NCBI GenBank assembly: GCA_012295275.1
Contig: CM022670.1
Coordinates: 21,175,146-21,200,145 of the forward strand
DNA from: Chrysomallon squamiferum
Taxonomy: Eukaryota; Mollusca; Gastropoda; Neomphalida; Peltospiridae
Reading direction: 5' to 3'
DNA length: 25,000 bases
Translations under genes and position numbers: made by a program
Shown: positions 1-24,827 of the stretch, one piece after another
Position numbering within the stretch: the stretch's first letter is position 1
Layout: every line of letters begins with the position of its first letter
The notes under the pieces: model-generated
Databases searched by the model: none
What the model was told of the DNA's origin: nothing
The model's input: the letters and a program-made list of their open reading frames with translations, nothing else

Positions 1-414
1 AAGAGAAATATCGCCAGACGTGACAGTGTTACGGAATGAACGGCGCTGGCTGCACCAATACTTTGACATCTCGCGTTGCTGCCACGCTATCCTGCTCCAG
101 GTAAAACGTAACTGGTCGACTCAAAATGATCAATGATCGTCTCAGCCGATACTCCGAGCAAAGCGCAGACGATAAGAAGCAGAGCGCGCGCCGAGAGACG
201 TGAGCGAGAGAGAGAGAGAGAGAGCGACAGACAGAGAGAGAGTGTTTGTGTGGTGTCCGTGAATAATAGATGACAAGTATCGCTCTCTTGGATTGATTCA
301 GGCTTTGGAGACGTTTTGCATGTGCTGTTATAATACCACGTGCAAACTCGACGCGCGTGCATCGTCCGAATGTTATGAGCACATGCCTCTTGTCGCAGAC
401 GAGACCTCGATACA
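1..414 (+). promoter_or_regulatory. CpG-rich block with a GTGAGT donor: candidate 5' exon or promoter region
   Basis: This is the most CpG-rich part of the first 10 kb (many CG, GCGCGCG near 183-192) and ends abruptly at GATACA|GTGAGT after 414, where AT-rich DNA begins. A second possible donor, CCAG|GTAAAA, follows position 100. It could be the non-coding first exon and promoter of the LRRC74-like gene, or the edge of an upstream gene. Bases 2-133 are open on the plus strand (for example RNERRWLHQYFD), but I do not recognise the peptide. No TATA box or initiator was identified. Confidence 0.3.
204..242. repeat. (GA)n microsatellite
   Basis: GA dinucleotides interrupted by CGACAGACA, inside the CpG-rich block. 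Confidence 0.9.
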
Positions 415-590
415 GTGAGTACTCATTGATTATTTATATGTTTTTCTTTGATTCAGAATCTTTCGTTTCTTTTCTTTTTTCTTTTTTCTTTCTTTCTTTC
501 TTCTTTTTTTGTTGTTGAAATAATGGATTTATTGTTAACAGAGTGATTTGTCAGCGAATAGCAGTTTAAATAAGTAATCCTGCTACTGCT

Positions 591-624
591 GCTTATACTA
601 CGACTACTACTACTACTACTGATG

Positions 625-663
<39 letters not shown>

Positions 664-735
664 GTTACTACTACTACTACTACTACTATTACTATTATTA
701 CTGCTACAACTATTACTATCACAACTACTACAATT
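591..735. repeat. (ACT)n microsatellite
   Basis: Nearly continuous ACT trinucleotides, decaying to ATT/ACT at the 3' side. Open frames here encode only Val/Ile or Ser runs and are not genes. Confidence 0.95.
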
Positions 736-837
736 ATCACTAGTAATACTACTACACTACTATTATAGAAATACTATTAACATTACTACTGTTATTACTT
801 TGCCTGTATGTATGTATATACCTACGAACGCACGAAT

Positions 838-914
838 GTGTATGTGTGTGTGTGTGTATATATATATATGTACGTATGTGTATGTGTATACATGTGTATT
901 TGAATATTATGTAT

Positions 915-959
<45 letters not shown>

Positions 960-970
960 TATGTATATAT
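838..970. repeat. (TG)n/(TA)n microsatellite
   Basis: TG repeats pass into TA repeats (two blocks, about 857-870 and 913-962) with GTAT interruptions. Confidence 0.95.
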
Positions 971-1933
971 CAAATGCAAATTATTGTCTGTGTGCTTTCG
1001 TACGTATATACTTTACTGTACATAAATAGTTAATGTGTCTAGGCTTAGAACAATGTGTGTATACATGCATTCATCTGTCGTGCGATCTCATGTATTACAA
1101 TATTTGCATATCAGAAAAGGACTAATTTATATATAAATAACGAAGCTCGCATTTGTTTCAAGAGTTAGAGTGTTGGGAAATAACTGGTCACCTGAATAAT
1201 CTGACGTCAGCACTCACACACAGACAACGACAACGACCTTATTCTGATAACTTGCACACTTACAGTTTAGTGTTAACGTAATGCACACACAATTACAGTG
1301 CTAACGAAACAAGAGACAGAGAGAATCGTCGAAGTACAATCAAATTAATCTAATTGTAAAGCTACGGCAGAGTAATCTCGTTATAAACGATTAACTTTTT
1401 ACAGTAAATGTTTCACTCAAGTGGTTGATTTCATTAAAGGGTGTGTTTGCCTTGTGTTTGTGTCTGTCTGTATGTGTGTCTTTAGGAATGAATATTCTGT
1501 TGTTTTAATAACGTCTGATTAGACTCTTCACGTTGACAAAATTCGCAAAACGCAATGGTACAGGATGACGAAGTTCAAACAGACCTAACAAACGTAAGAT
1601 ACCGCTGACGAGACTTGAACCCATTCACTCTCTTTATTTTTAACACTTTTTTCCAAGAAACTCATAAGATACCACAATCATAAGCAGAACTAGACGGGAA
1701 AAATCCTAAGAGGTAAAATAAACTTTAATTAAGATACAAATTGTTACCAATACTGAAACTAAATAAAACTTGTTAAATAACGCAGCATGCTAACTGTTAC
1801 TAGGTGTGAAAAATAATTAATATTTCGGATCTGATGAGAAATGAAAACTTTTTGTCTTGTTTAGAAGTTCGTTTACGACTTTTTCATGCAATCGCTACCA
1901 TGGTTCATACAGTGTTTATATATAGATGTCAAC
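971..1933. other. AT-rich non-coding stretch
   Basis: No ORF, splice-bounded exon or repeat array is visible. The only point of note is a tRNA B-box-like motif on the minus strand near 1612-1623. Confidence 0.5.
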
Positions 1934-1949
1934 AGAGATGAGCGTGCAC

Positions 1950-2175
1950 AAATAATTAAACAGTTCGTAAAAGCTGCACGTCATCTCTAGAGGAAGGGAT
2001 AATTAATGTATTGGTTTGTTACATTACGTGTGCGATGTCAAATCGGGACAAGATTTACTGTTAACCCGTGCAGCTTGTGCTGTCTGTATTTAATGCCACT
2101 GTCACAGCAGAGTCGTACATCTGTTAATAACTTTTCTATAATCACAAACCAAATACAAAATCCATACTTCTTAAT
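1950..2175 (+). repeat. Interspersed repeat, left copy of an inverted pair
   Basis: The reverse complement of 5746-5971 matches this stretch with 3 mismatches over 226 nt and no gaps; paired positions sum to 7921. The match breaks sharply at 1950. On the other side it passes into an A-rich microsatellite (2187-2215) and resumes for about 17 nt (GCTAAATGTCA-ATAACC, about 2234-2251). Inside, GTATTGGTTTGT near 2008 is mirrored by ACAAACCAAATAC near 2146-2158, an imperfect terminal inverted repeat. There is no coding potential. It is probably a short non-autonomous transposable element; the class is unknown. Confidence 0.9.
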
Positions 2176-3406
2176 TTAACGGATAGAAAAAAAAAAAAAA
2201 ATAAAATAAAATAAAATTAAAAAACATTATATTGCTAAATGTCAAATAACCGGTTTTAATTTGTTTTTGCAGTTTGTCGCCAAAGCAATATTTGCCGAGT
2301 TCAGATTTTATCGCCGCTGCGATATAACTTCGTATATACACAGGCAGACACATAATTATTTTTTTTACTATTTCACTTTTTTTCTCTTTGACATTGGATA
2401 TGATCAATCATTCAAACAATTCAAACATCGTGGTACAGCTAATTAACGTCGGACGAAAACGATATGTCGACACCGGTTTTAGTTTCTAACAGATGAACAA
2501 AATCATGTTTATTTAACTAGAGCTTCACACATTTTGATAATGAAACGAACAGTTTTTATAAAATGAAAGAATATTATCTATACGAGTCAGTCTGTGCGGT
2601 TATTCTTGTCAGTTACAAGAAAATAATCGTTTTATATGCATCTTGTTATATAATGCGGAAAACACATCCCATAGCTTTTTAATGAATTAGTAATAATTCA
2701 AAGGAAAGTTCGTTACAAATTCACCAGATCCTGTGACGCTTCACAGAACGTTCTCTCTTCTTTTTTTTTGAGTTACCAATTAACGTCACCCAAAAGGCGC
2801 CCCCTGTTTAGGATTATCTAGCCATTGTGTTTTAAGCTCGAACAGAAAAAACACATTTTATGTGTCTAACGGTTGATAGCACAAACAGTTGATACCAGTT
2901 GTTTCTGTGCTGGAGTTAAAACACACGTAAAAGTGTTGTTTCTTGTCACGGAACGCTAGAAAGTTTAGGATATGTACAGACCATGATATCACATAAAAAG
3001 TTAATGTTTCTTCGTGTTTATATATTTATATTATTGTTGTTGTTGTTGTTCTGTTAATTGTTTTAATTTTTTAAATATATTTTTCACCCACTTGTTTTGT
3101 TTTATTTATTATTACAAACTGTTAACGCCCAGACAAAGCATTTTTAGTTTGTTTATATTTAAGAATTCAACTTTTGCGTGCGGCGAATTAATTAAGAAAA
3201 ATTAAAAAAAAAAAACGCGTCTTAGACAATTGCCTGGCTTGCCTACATACGCATGCGCGCACAGTTTGAAACTGGCGTAATTCAGTAGCAAAGCTGCAAA
3301 CGCAACTGTCTTAAAATTGATCCTCCTCGTTTTTTTTTTCATTTTCAGTTTTTTTTATTTTGCTTATTTCCTTTTCGAAACATGACTCCACAGCTGGCTG
3401 GCACAG

Positions 3407-3429
3407 AAAAAAAAAAAAAAAAAAAAAAA
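3407..3429. repeat. Poly-A run (23 A)
   Basis: Uninterrupted A run followed by an A-rich purine tail to about 3450. Confidence 0.95.
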
Positions 3430-3972
3430 GAAAAAGAAAAAAAGAAAGACAGTCTGTAAAGAAAACGCTGTAAAATTTCAAGTAAACGCTTTAGTATCAT
3501 TATCGAATTTAGATGTTGCAATTATCAAACATTTGGAAGTCATTAAATTTTTATTCGACGAACAGGAAAAACTATTTTAATTTAATCTCCATTTAACTGT
3601 TTAATCGAATTTATTGACGAGAATAAAACCAGCATTAAAAGACAGAAATATAATGGAATTCCCCCAAAGCCTATTTATATACTTATATGCGGCACTTGGC
3701 TGTCAAACTGTGCATTTTAATTCCGTAATAAAATTAAAGGTTTTAAATTGGTTTTAGTTTATAGATGCATACTGATGTCACAAACTAAAATCTCTTAATA
3801 TTTCTCTTTTGAATACCTTTAAAAAAAACAGCAAGGAAAACACAAGAAGAAGAAGCAGAAGAAAAAAAACCCATCCAGAAATAATAATAGAAAATATAAT
3901 TTTAAAATAAGAAGAAAAAAAGAAAAAAGAAAAATAATAAACAAACGCCAAACAACTATAACTGCAATATAA

Positions 3973-4017
<45 letters not shown>
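3973..4017. repeat. (AAT)n microsatellite
   Basis: About 15 near-perfect AAT units. Confidence 0.95.
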
Positions 4018-4018
<1 letters not shown>

Positions 4019-4644
4019 TATCAGCGATGGGATATTAAAGATGATGGGGAGTAAATTCCTTCTCACGGAGTCGTTATATGTTAATATTAATATTAAAAGT
4101 GTAGAAAGTCATTAAATAAATATTAATCCATTTATTAATTTATTAAAACCTAAAAAAAATATAGATTCCTTACAAAAGAGTGAATAAATGAATGAATAAA
4201 TAAATAAATAAAATAATACAAAATAAATGAATCAAAACGATAAACGTAGAAAGGCACATTAAAAATAAACAAAATTAACCTCAAAACGTTTGATTTATTC
4301 TTCTAAAGAGTACAACGATTAAAAAAAAAAATATGAAACGACTCCTTTAGCAAATCCAAAAGAAAGACAATATCTTTTCTTCGTTACATCATTACACACA
4401 ATCTTCTTCGCTCCACATCTAGTTAGTTAGCTTAAGTGACCTTCTTCTAGCAGAACTACTTGTACCGCTTAAGATAATTGCCAGCAATCTGGACAATAAT
4501 TAGGAAAAGCCAGAGATAACACTGATCCCCAGGGAAATGGCTGGCAAAATAGGGCAGCAGAAAGCAGAGCGAATTTCACGAGCAGAGAGAGTGATGTGTC
4601 TTGATTTAAAGCACAGATGCATTTAAAATAACGGTTCGTGAATA

Positions 4645-4844
4645 ATAATAACAATCGTAATAATAATAATAATAAAAAACAACAACAACAACAATAATAA
4701 TAATAATAGCAGCAATAACAACAACAATAACAACGACAAAGATAATAATAATAATAACTACAACAACAATAACAATAACAACAAAAAAACGACGACGAAA
4801 ACAACAACAACAACAACAACAATAATAATAATAACAACAACAAC

Positions 4845-4880
<36 letters not shown>
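4645..4880. repeat. (AAC)n/(AAT)n compound microsatellite
   Basis: Alternating blocks of AAC and AAT trinucleotides, ending in a pure AAT run. Minus-strand open frames are Leu/Tyr/Cys homopolymers and are not genes. Confidence 0.95.
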
Positions 4881-4882
<2 letters not shown>

Positions 4883-5348
4883 TAGTGTGGGTGAAGCTGC
4901 ACAGAGGAGCGGGTTTCCTCTTTGTTTTAGCGATAGCGTGGGTCGTAGAAAGATAATCGAGGCAGCTGAACGTGTTGACGTAGATCTAGGTTAGATACGC
5001 AAGGGTTAAAGATTTGAGTCAAGAATTGTGCTATTAGGTTAATATGTTTGTAGTAGTTAGCCTGTCTTGTCTTCAGATTTTCAACGATTCTCAAGACGAA
5101 CGTCCTTGAACCTTCGGTGACTGCAATGAAGATTGGTTTTAACTGTACTTGTGGCTGATATGATCTGTCGTGGACACTCTACCCATGTACGTGCTTAGCC
5201 TTCAGTGACTGTAAGGATGTTTCAAATGGTTGCTTGTTTCAGATTCAGTTCGTGTGATTTGGTTTAATAGTAACAAACAGATTGCTTCCAGTCGATATAA
5301 GATCGAGTGTAAGGAGGTGTTTTGTTGCCTTATTGTGAAAACAATAGC

Positions 5349-5395
5349 TGTGTTTGTTTGTGTGTGTGTGTATATGTGTAGTGTGTGTGTGTGTC
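5349..5395. repeat. (TG)n microsatellite
   Basis: TG repeats with TATATG and TAG interruptions. A short TA array follows at 5534-5551. Confidence 0.9.
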
Positions 5396-5745
5396 TACAT
5401 ACACATACAAACTCATACACATCATTATAATATATCTATGTATCTTCTACATATCTTATGTGTACGTGTGCACGAATGCGTATATAAATAAACAGTTTAT
5501 ACTTCTATTTATGTTCGTATATTATATACAATATTATATATATATATATATACGTTTATTGCGTAAATGGCAAGATCTTTGGAGACAATGGAAAAAATAC
5601 ACAACAAACAAACAAACAAACAAAACAAATATATTGTTTGGCTTATCATACCTAACTCTGCAAAGGAGATAAAAACTATAAATAAAATTAATGTTGGTTA
5701 TCTGACATTTAGCAGTATGATTTTTTTTTCTTTTCTTTTACGAAA

Positions 5746-5971
5746 ATTAAGAAGTATGGATTTTGTATTTGGTTTGTGATTATAGAAAAGTTATTAACAG
5801 ATGTACGACACTGCTGTGACAGTGGCATTAAATACAGACAGCACAAACTGCACGGGTTAACAGTAAATCTTGTCCCGATTTGATATCGCACACGTAATGT
5901 AACAAACCAATACATTAATTATCCCTTCCTCTAGAGATGACGTGCAGCTTTTACGAACTGTTTAATTATTT
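5746..5971 (-). repeat. Interspersed repeat, right copy of an inverted pair
   Basis: Inverted copy of 1950-2175 with about 98.7% identity by my manual alignment. The similarity extends less perfectly through a pyrimidine-rich tract (5721-5740) to about 5696. Past 5971 the flank is unrelated to the left copy, which marks one element boundary. Short ORFs in both copies read the same sequence but are not gene-like. Confidence 0.9.
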
Positions 5972-6877
5972 CCCTTGTTTCCTCTGAGGTTGCCACGACG
6001 TCCTGTGTTAGGTCAGGCCGATGCTTTAATTAAAATTAATGTTCAATTTTGCCGGAGTAGAATATTTCAGAAAAAAAAAGATGAAATGAGATTTAAAAGT
6101 TATTTCAAAATGTTTGCACTATTCTTCCCTGGAGCTGATCGATATGCAAGGAAAACGAATGTGTAACAACGTCTCAACATATTTAAAATAATATTAATGG
6201 ATATTAAAATTAATGTCAAACGTCGCTTTAATAATGATATGAAAGCTAAAATTTGCCCATCGTCGATTTTATTGATTATTAGCAATGAGGATTTTTTTTT
6301 ATCTTTCGTGTCTGATTTTACCGTGGACAGGAAAGCATGTTCTACAAACGTGTTACTCTCATTGTCAAGGAATAGATATCTGGGTCAATGTCCCTTGATA
6401 TGTCTATTCGATTACGTCCGCAAAATTAAATCAGCTTTGTCTTCTTACGAAAGTGTTTGCATTAGTATGTTAAGAGATTTGTTAAAGATGGTTAGTCTGT
6501 GTTCTGTTCTTCTCTTTCTCACACCAACGAAGCAGAAAGAGGACGCGGTCCTAGGACCTACCTGTCGTAATCAGCGGCTTAACTACGTTCTCTTTAGGTT
6601 CGCAACCATTGAACATTTGATTTGATTACATTACTGATTTTGTGAGAAAGTGCAAAGCCGTCTTAGCACGGTGACCAGTTGGCTATTTGATTTCACCAAT
6701 GACTCCACGCTCAATACTCTGTAGAAAGTGTCGTATTCTGCGAGCAGATATTTGTTTCCCGCCTTTAGTTAGCCTATAACCCAGCTTTAGGTTGTTGGTT
6801 TTTTTTTAAAGTTATTATTTCTTCATGATAATTTGACAAGATGGTATTTTTTTTTTTTATGTGTCAATTTGTATCGA

Positions 6878-7035
6878 AAAAAAAAAAGAAGTAAAAATGC
6901 CGTTCCGGAAAGTATCATCAGAGGATAAAAAAAAAATGAAGAAGAAAGAAAAAAAAAAAAAAAAAAAAAAAATGAAGAAAAAACCGAAAAGAAATTTAAA
7001 AGAAGAAGAAGAAAGAAAGAAAAACAAAATAAAGA
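6878..7035. repeat. Purine-rich (A/AAG) low-complexity tract
   Basis: A- and AAG-rich tract with one purine strand. It encodes a Lys/Glu run in one frame but has no other gene signal. Confidence 0.8.
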
Positions 7036-7771
7036 AGAGCTATGAACAGTCTTATGTAAAATTTGATATAGTAGATTTTATTTAACATTACGAAATATTT
7101 TTTTTTTTATCGACAGCTGTTTGTTTGTGAAGTGTTTTACGGGACTAGGTTAAGATAGAAAGAAGCATGAAGTTGTCACGGAATACAAGGGAGTCGGGGG
7201 AAGACAGTGACAACCAGTCATTTCTGAATAATTTTATTTAATATTTTGCAGTTTTCGTCATCTTGTTCTAATTCGTTTTTTTAATGTCGTCAAAATAATA
7301 TATATTTTATAATACTGTTTCTTCATCTTGGTCATCACCGTCATTACCTGTCACGTAAAGAAACTACTAGATTTCTTCAGTACGCTTTTTTTACAGGTCA
7401 TTACGTCTCTAAATATCGCAGACGTATGTTTTCAAGAATAAAAAACAAAACAAAGATATCTTAAATTAAATCTTAAAAATCGACCTTCTCATTTTGTTAC
7501 GGTAACGACTGTAGATCTTTAAGATAACCGGCGCCTGTGTTAAATGCTCCGCTGAGCTCTTTAAACCAAACCATTTCTATAACTTGAACTTTCCTTTGGA
7601 TTCCTTTAATGCAGTTTTAACAAACACAAAGAACGTCCTTTTTTGCACTTTCATTTTCGAAGCAGGAATTTTCATTCATTATTTCGGTGAATAACGAATA
7701 AATTATATATTCCATACTTTTTCGCTGAAGGTGCTCATTTGGAAAGACCTGTTACGCAGTCAATAGTGGAG

Positions 7772-7877
7772 TAAAAAAGAAAAAGAAAAGAAAAAAAAAA
7801 AAAAAAAAAATAAGTACAGTTTAGGGTCAACACAGATTTCAGAAATAGATATTTTTATTATTTTTTAATGGATAGAT

Positions 7878-7911
<34 letters not shown>
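7772..7911. repeat. Paired poly-A tracts
   Basis: An A-rich tract at 7772-7810 and a run of about 31 A at 7881-7911, about 70 bp apart. They might be retroposon tails, but no element body was recognised upstream. Confidence 0.85.
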
Positions 7912-7913
<2 letters not shown>

Positions 7914-8278
7914 AAAATAACATGAAAACACATACAAAAGAAAGACATTATGATAAAAAAGAATCGATCGGTGAAATGGGTGAGGATATTGGTAATCTCT
8001 TCGCTCAGGACTGTCAGATGTTTTGCCCTAAACGTGAAACCCCCTGGCAAATTATCGGTGAATTCCTGCAGTTGATTGAATTGTTAATTCCTGTCCATGC
8101 TGAGTGCGGCAGCCGAGGCTGTTTGAAGTGATTAACTCGTGACTGACAAAATCCAGGCTGTCCGACAAAAACACATGTACACTACAGCTTTATGTACCGA
8201 CAGAAGAAAAATAATAACATTTTTAATGTAACAAGAGAAGAAATAACTAAAACGAACTGGTAATTAGGATGAATGTGT

Positions 8279-8480
8279 AATAGTATCATTAATATTAGTA
8301 TTAGAAGTAGTAGTAGTATTAGTAGTAGCAGCAGTAGTAGATGTAATGGTGGTGGTAATAGTAGTAATAATATAAGGAATATAATTTTAGCAGTAGTAGA
8401 TATGTTGATAATAACTGTAACAGTAAAAAAAGTAGCAGACTTAATAGTAATTGCAGAGGCGGTAAAAGTAGTGGTAAGTT
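8279..8480. repeat. Degenerate (TAG)n block
   Basis: TAG/TAA/CAG trinucleotide-rich stretch with a 3-bp periodicity that decays outward. Its open frames are Ser/Asn or Leu-rich and not gene-like. Confidence 0.75.
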
Positions 8481-8568
8481 ATAGAATCGATCATTATTCA
8501 CTTTTAAAGAGAGAATGAGAAAACAGATGAACAGGAAAGGTACTGTATGTGCGTTTGTCATGTATATG

Positions 8569-8676
<108 letters not shown>

Positions 8677-9240
8677 GCGAGCGAGCGTAATTAAGAGAGA
8701 GAAAGAGAGATTAAAAACAATTTATTAGAAAGAGAAAGGAATTTGCCGCATTAATTTTATAACAGAATAATAATAATATCAATACTGTTGTACTGTCACA
8801 GATTTCTAACTAAGCTGGATTTTATATGCAAATTCAGACATTTCCCATCACTGCCAGTTCCTGATATAAACACAGATCAATAAAAACCATTATTATTGCT
8901 ATTGTTATTAAAATATCGACTTAAGGATCAAAGTAAGCAAATAGCTGTGACGTTATTCTTATTATTGTTGTTTTCTTTTCGCACGTTTGTATCAATAAGT
9001 TTTTTTTTATGTTGTTTTCATTTTGCTATTTACGTTTATTTTTTACGGTCGTTGTTTTAGGGTCTAGAACTGCGTACAAGCAGCACATAATGGATCAACA
9101 TGCTCATCCGATAAATGTATCGTTACAAAAGAGAGATTTATACTCGTAAACGAACATACAGATAAACATATACACGAACCTGGGTATCTGCCTAATTACA
9201 TACATACATACAGATACATATTCATACACACATACGTCCG

Positions 9241-9296
9241 TACATACATACATACATACATACATACATACATACATACATACATACATACATACA

Positions 9297-9326
<30 letters not shown>
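9241..9326. repeat. (TACA)n microsatellite
   Basis: About 21 TACA units, with imperfect TACA/CA flanks from 9190 to 9360. Minus-strand Met-Tyr-Val-Cys frames are repeat translations. Confidence 0.95.
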
Positions 9327-9328
<2 letters not shown>

Positions 9329-10166
9329 CATACATACATACACACACACTTACATATAAAAATAAATACATACACATATAAACACAAATGCACAGCATGA
9401 TGGCAGCCGCAAGTAATATAGATATTTAAACACACAGATATAAATGTAGCTATTGACTTATTGATCACAATAAACAAATATATATTTTCTATTGTTGTTG
9501 ATAAGAATGTAAATGCATTTTTATTCTCAGTTTTCTACCAAGGTCAAAGCCAGCTGTCACTGTCACGCAACTGTGAAATCTTAAATAACGTATACTCTTG
9601 ATAAAGCTACGACGGCGAGTTAATAGGCGGGGGACAGATAACCAGAGAGTGTGTTAATTATGAGAGATATCGATGAAATCGTATAATCTTCTCACGTTTA
9701 CTATAGCGGTGAAGACAGCAGGATTACGACTTGAACCCACCGATGTCATATCCATAGACCGGATCCACCGATAATTGGTAAAACATATTACTAAAGATTA
9801 ACCACGTTAAGCCCGAGCTTTAGACTTTATTAGTAAGGTTTATGGTAAACGCTTACCCATCCTTGGAGCGGTTAAAGGGTATTGCTAAATAATTACCAGT
9901 GTGAGGTACGGCTTATTGTTACAAAAGCTAATCCAGTCACTAATCAAATCCTGATCATAGTAACTGGCAAGATATACAGAAGAGACAGAGAGAGACAATA
10001 AAGCTGATCCATTTAAACAATAAAATCTTTCTTTGTGATTGGTAAAATACTGGTATAAGGATCCTGTATTCAACGTTAAGGCGCACCTGGTTCAGACAAT
10101 ATCTGAAGCCCAATATTTTAACGAAAAAAGATAACATAAATTTATTTATTTATTTTTTATTTACAG

Positions 10167-10211
10167 ATGTTGAGTCACAATGACATAACAAGAAAACATC
10201 GCGTCACCTAG
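10167..10211 (+). other. Upstream ORF in 5'UTR, 14 codons
   Basis: An ATG at the first base of the exon opens a 14-codon ORF ending in TAG at 10209-10211. It is in the same frame as the main start at 10215, with one codon (ACA) between stop and start. A second, two-codon ORF starts at 10180 and stops at 10186-10188. Whether 10167 is used as a start depends on the upstream exon, which is not known. Any effect on LRRC74-like translation is inference. Confidence 0.4.
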
Positions 10212-10214
10212 ACA

Positions 10215-23276
<13,062 letters not shown>

Positions 23277-24791
23277 GTAACCGATATCTAGGATTTAAAT
23301 TTAAAGTTTATACCGGATCATTTTAGAATATATATAATTACGTACTACACATAGAACACTTTCTGAATTTAAATTTTAAACTGTAGAAAAAGAATAACTT
23401 ATGCATGTGTGTTTTTTTTCACTCACGATCACGCTGTCTCACATGTCAACGCTACTGACCACAGGTACACATGAATGTAGTTGCTATCCACAGACGTTTA
23501 AAAATCGGTCAAAGTCATGTGAAAGTAAATATGTAAGTCATGTTTTGCTGTTTCTGAAAACTACATCTTTACGTTCATTCGAAATGGATATTTAAACATC
23601 GGTTGCAGTCTGTTCAATTTTGTTTCTTGCTTATTTCTGTATCGTTTTGATAAACCTTTCACATTTTGTCCCATTTTGAAATATTCCTTTCTTTTTCATG
23701 CGGACTGTATATTTAAATATCGGTCACAGTTGTTCCGTTTTAAAACTGACTGTTTTCATTTCATTATGGAAATATAGATTTCGTTTCGGTATGGAGTACG
23801 GAGTGCCTGAAGGGACATTTTTATAGTACAATGCAAAACAATCACAATTACCGATATGCGTGAGGACGTGTGTTTATTTAACCAACTGTAGTCTTGGGAG
23901 AAAGCTTCAATAAGCGGCACAAATCCATTAACCCAGTTTTCAGCAAGAGAAAAGTATTTACCAACATGACATGCTTTCGTGCGAAGTAGTTTCTTGAATA
24001 GAGGCCAATCCTGGATTTCAGAATATATCTGGGGTGAATTGGTTACACCATCATTATTACGAAGTGATGGTCTAATCATTTGAATGCAGATAGAGCGGAA
24101 GGTTTACGGGTTCTACAATCAGTTGAACTTAGCATTTCTTGTACCAGCCAGTAAATTATATCTGGTTAATCAAAAGATATAGTGTGTGAAATCATCACTC
24201 GGTATTCGATTCTAATATGAACAACGTCAGCAGATGTTCGTGATCTTTTTTTCTTGTCTTAAAGTTTCAAACCATCTGTATACAATTAGCTATAATTACA
24301 CTTGATATCTTACTGATACCTAATACCTCTTCGAAACAAATGTGTTACGTCGTTCCTTGCTGATTTTCATTCTGTTGTTTAGTCTTTACACCAAGACATA
24401 CTACTCTCTACATTGAGAAACTCCAACAAAAACATACACGTCTTAAGAAATGTCAAAATGTCGGAAACACTTGTCTTTGGTATATCAAAGCATGGAATAT
24501 TTTGGACCTACTTACAGAGGATTTACGGTAATACGTCTGAAATGTAACAAGACCATTGATCGACGTGTCGAGATCTTTCGGCTGTTCCCGATACCTCTCA
24601 TTGACCGGAGGCTAGACGTACCGTTCACAGTAAAGTACGCTGATAATAGAACGTAATTATTTTAACTTTTAAAGGCGTCAGACCGAATTTTCACTGTCAG
24701 GGCCTGCTAGGTCTTGGCCTCAATTTACATTCGCTCCTAGATATTGAGCTTTTGTCTAAACGGGTGAAATTGTGCATATGGATGTTTATGA

Positions 24792-24827
<36 letters not shown>

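Larger units (their letters stand above)
2252..5695. other. Non-coding DNA between the inverted repeats
   Basis: About 3.4 kb of AT-rich sequence with A runs (3407-3429), an AAT array (3973-4017) and an AAC/AAT block (4645-4880). Stretches 2270-3400, 3440-3960, 4020-4640 and 4885-5345 show no gene I can support. Confidence 0.6.

Noticed and set aside
453-979. Minus-strand Val- and Tyr/Ile-rich ORFs
   Set aside because: They are translations of the ACT, TG and TA microsatellites.
5985-6003. GTTGCC-containing motif considered as an RFX X-box for a cilia gene promoter
   Set aside because: Only one half-site fits and it lies about 4 kb from the first supported exon.
7922-8131. 69-codon ORF with protein-like 3' half
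   Set aside because: It follows a 31-A run, has no recognisable domain and no supporting splice or promoter context; left as chance or repeat relic.
9104-9477. Met-Tyr-Val-Cys repeat ORFs on the minus strand
   Set aside because: They translate the TACA microsatellite; no initiation or splice support.
9720-9800. Minus-strand tRNA gene
   Set aside because: Only a B-box-like motif is present; T-stem and acceptor stem do not pair.
23494-23532. Possible 39-nt microexon (CAG acceptor before, ATAT|GTAAGT donor after, phase 0)
   Set aside because: Phase and signals would fit, but the 13 residues (TFKNRSKSCESKY) break the LRR register expected after the 23227-23276 exon.
24450-24656. 68-codon plus-strand ORF in intron 5
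   Set aside because: No LRR pattern, no splice-phase fit and no recognised family.
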